The notes beneath the pieces were generated by a model. The model saw only the letters and a list, made by a program, of their open reading frames with translations, made no database searches and was not told where the DNA came from. From Spirosoma sp. (GTDB lineage Bacteria > Bacteroidota > Bacteroidia > Cytophagales > Spirosomataceae), in assembly GCA_025351545.1 (NCBI GenBank), contig JANXVQ010000044.1, positions 1 through 6,489 of the forward strand: a stretch of DNA of 6,489 bases. The letters run 5' to 3'. The translations under genes were made by a program, and so were the position numbers. Positions 5,207-6,489 of the stretch are shown here, one piece after another; within the stretch, counting starts at the first letter, position 1; each line of letters opens with the position of its first letter.

Positions 5207-6489
5207 ATGCAGTCTATTCTTCCACTACCCACCCAACCCATCAAGCCTGGCACCAGTACTGGTCAGCACTTCTGGCAATCTGAAGGCACCAAAACCATTG
5301 ATTCCTATTCTCCGGCAGATGGCCAGCTAATTGCCCGTGTCAATGTATCTACCCGAGCCGATTATGACCGCGTTGTTGAAACAGCACAGGCTGCTTTTGC
5401 CGAGTGGCGATTAGTACCCGCACCACGTCGGGGCGAAATTGTCCGGCAAATGGGTGATCAGTTTCGGCGGTACAAGCGTGAATTAGGAACGCTCGTCAGC
5501 TATGAAATGGGAAAATCATTACAGGAAGGGTTAGGTGAAGTACAGGAAATTATCGACATCTGCGATTTTGCGGTAGGGCAGTCGCGCCAGCTTTACGGCC
5601 TTTCGATGCACTCCGAACGGCCTGCCCACCGGATGATGGAGCAGTGGCATCCACTGGGCGTGGTTGGTATTATTTCGGCCTTCAATTTTCCCGTTGCGGT
5701 CTGGTCGTGGAATGCTATGCTAGCCTGGGTTTGTGGCGATGTATGCATTTGGAAGCCATCCGAAAAAACACCCTTGACCGCCTTGGCCTGTCAGCAGATT
5801 ATTAGCGAAGTATTGCGCAACAACGAAGTTCCCGAGGGTGTATCGTGCGTTGTTACGGGTGGTCGCGATGCGGGCGAGTGGCTTTCCCGCGACCCGCGTG
5901 TGGCGCTCGTGTCGGCTACGGGCAGTACGCGAATGGGTAAAGCCGTTGCCGAAGCCGTTGCGGGCCGGTTAGGACGAAGCCTGCTTGAACTCGGTGGCAA
6001 CAACGCCATTATTGTTTCGGAACATGCCGATCTTGAGTTAGCAATTCCAGCCATCGTGTTTGGGGCCGTTGGTACAGCCGGTCAACGATGCACCAGTACA
6101 CGCCGGATTATTGTGCAGGAAGACATATATGATGAGGTCAAAAGCCGACTTAAGAAAGGATATGCTCAATTACGTATAGGGAACCCGTTAGATGAATCAT
6201 TTCATGTTGGGCCGGTCATTGATCAGGCGGCCGTAAACAGTTACCGGTCAGCCGTTGCCGAGATTAGAGAATCGGGTGGACAGTTTGTGGTGGAGCCGGG
6301 CCTGATCGACGGGTTAGGATTTGAATCGGGCTGTTATGTCCGGCCGTGCATTGCCGAAGCCGAGAATCATTGGCCCATTGTGCAGCGCGAAACCTTCGCT
6401 CCCATTTTGTATCTGCTCAAATACAGCACATTAGATGACGCTATTGCCCAGCAAAACAATGTGCCGCAGGGCTTATCGTCGGCTATTTT
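5207..6489 (+). CDS. amaB: ALDH7-family aldehyde dehydrogenase (piperideine-6-carboxylate / aminoadipate semialdehyde dehydrogenase), C-terminus missing
   Basis: NAD(P)-dependent oxidation of alpha-aminoadipic semialdehyde (in equilibrium with piperideine-6-carboxylate) to alpha-aminoadipate in lysine breakdown; cytoplasmic. The window holds 427 codons of a family usually near 510. Visible in order: the oxyanion Asn N160 in FNFPVAVW (159-166); cofactor-binding K183 in WKPSEKTPL; the Rossmann-type GSTRMG (239-244); the general base E261 in ELGGNNAII (261-269); the nucleophile C295 in VGTAGQRCTSTRR; and E395 in ETFAP. The distances N160-C295 (135) and E261-C295 (34) equal those of human ALDH7A1. 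ELGGNNA and GTAGQRCT are ALDH7 hallmarks, setting it apart from betaine or succinate semialdehyde dehydrogenases. The substrate is inferred from the family; no lysine aminotransferase gene is in the window to support it. The symbol follows the bacterial orthologue name. The ATG has no Shine-Dalgarno sequence. Confidence 0.93.
   Translation, partial: MQSILPLPTQPIKPGTSTGQHFWQSEGTKTIDSYSPADGQLIARVNVSTRADYDRVVETAQAAFAEWRLVPAPRRGEIVRQMGDQFRRYKRELGTLVSYEMGKSLQEGLGEVQEIIDICDFAVGQSRQLYGLSMHSERPAHRMMEQWHPLGVVGIISAFNFPVAVWSWNAMLAWVCGDVCIWKPSEKTPLTALACQQIISEVLRNNEVPEGVSCVVTGGRDAGEWLSRDPRVALVSATGSTRMGKAVAEAVAGRLGRSLLELGGNNAIIVSEHADLELAIPAIVFGAVGTAGQRCTSTRRIIVQEDIYDEVKSRLKKGYAQLRIGNPLDESFHVGPVIDQAAVNSYRSAVAEIRESGGQFVVEPGLIDGLGFESGCYVRPCIAEAENHWPIVQRETFAPILYLLKYSTLDDAIAQQNNVPQGLSSAI

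Noticed and set aside
5068..5253. A 62-residue N-terminal extension of the FAS1 protein from an ATG at 5253
   Set aside because: It would overlap the start of the divergent dehydrogenase and bury a clear signal peptide that begins at 5067.
5791..6054. Minus-strand open frame of 87 codons
   Set aside because: It lies wholly inside the ALDH7 gene, whose catalytic motifs are intact on the plus strand; the peptide resembles no family.
1..6489. Possible CRISPR array, tRNA, insertion sequence or novel defence system
   Set aside because: No regularly spaced repeats, cloverleaf, transposase or terminal inverted repeats were seen; every long coding stretch belongs to a well-known housekeeping or envelope family.

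Overview
The window looks like the chromosome of a Bacteroidota bacterium, probably of the Cytophagales/Spirosoma type. This is inferred from three things: no Shine-Dalgarno sequences ahead of the starts, -7 boxes of the TAnnTTTG kind, and protein families (RskA-type anti-sigma factor, ECF sigma factor, FAS1 protein, ALDH7) whose sequences read like that group. GC content looks moderate, and I see no sign of phage, transposon, CRISPR, tRNA or rRNA.

Layout, right to left. Five genes lie on the minus strand: a secreted FAS1 (fasciclin) protein (5067-4090), an ECF sigma factor (about 3700-3146), its RskA-like membrane anti-sigma factor (3149-2328, overlapping the sigma gene by 4 bp), a probably exported methionine sulfoxide reductase B (2157-1690), and the N-terminal 455 residues of a class A penicillin-binding protein that leaves the window at its left edge (1367-1). 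On the plus strand, divergent from the FAS1 gene, an ALDH7-family dehydrogenase (5207 onward) leaves the window at its right edge. The two genes cut by the window edges are both intact as far as they can be read.

The minus-strand genes share a cell-envelope theme: peptidoglycan polymerisation, repair of oxidised extracytoplasmic methionine, a transmembrane signalling pair, and an exported FAS1 protein. The FAS1 gene beside a SigK/RskA-like pair recalls Mycobacterium tuberculosis, where SigK-RskA controls the FAS1 proteins MPT70 and MPT83. A regulatory link here is an inference and not shown by the sequence. The ALDH7 gene (alpha-aminoadipic semialdehyde / piperideine-6-carboxylate oxidation in lysine breakdown) appears unrelated.

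Non-coding DNA holds the most open questions: a 389-bp gap ahead of the sigma gene with several inverted repeats and a possible promoter, a perfect 20-bp palindrome ahead of msrB, and two hairpins after msrB that could end its transcript. No clearly novel system is visible; the window is mostly ordinary chromosomal genes.
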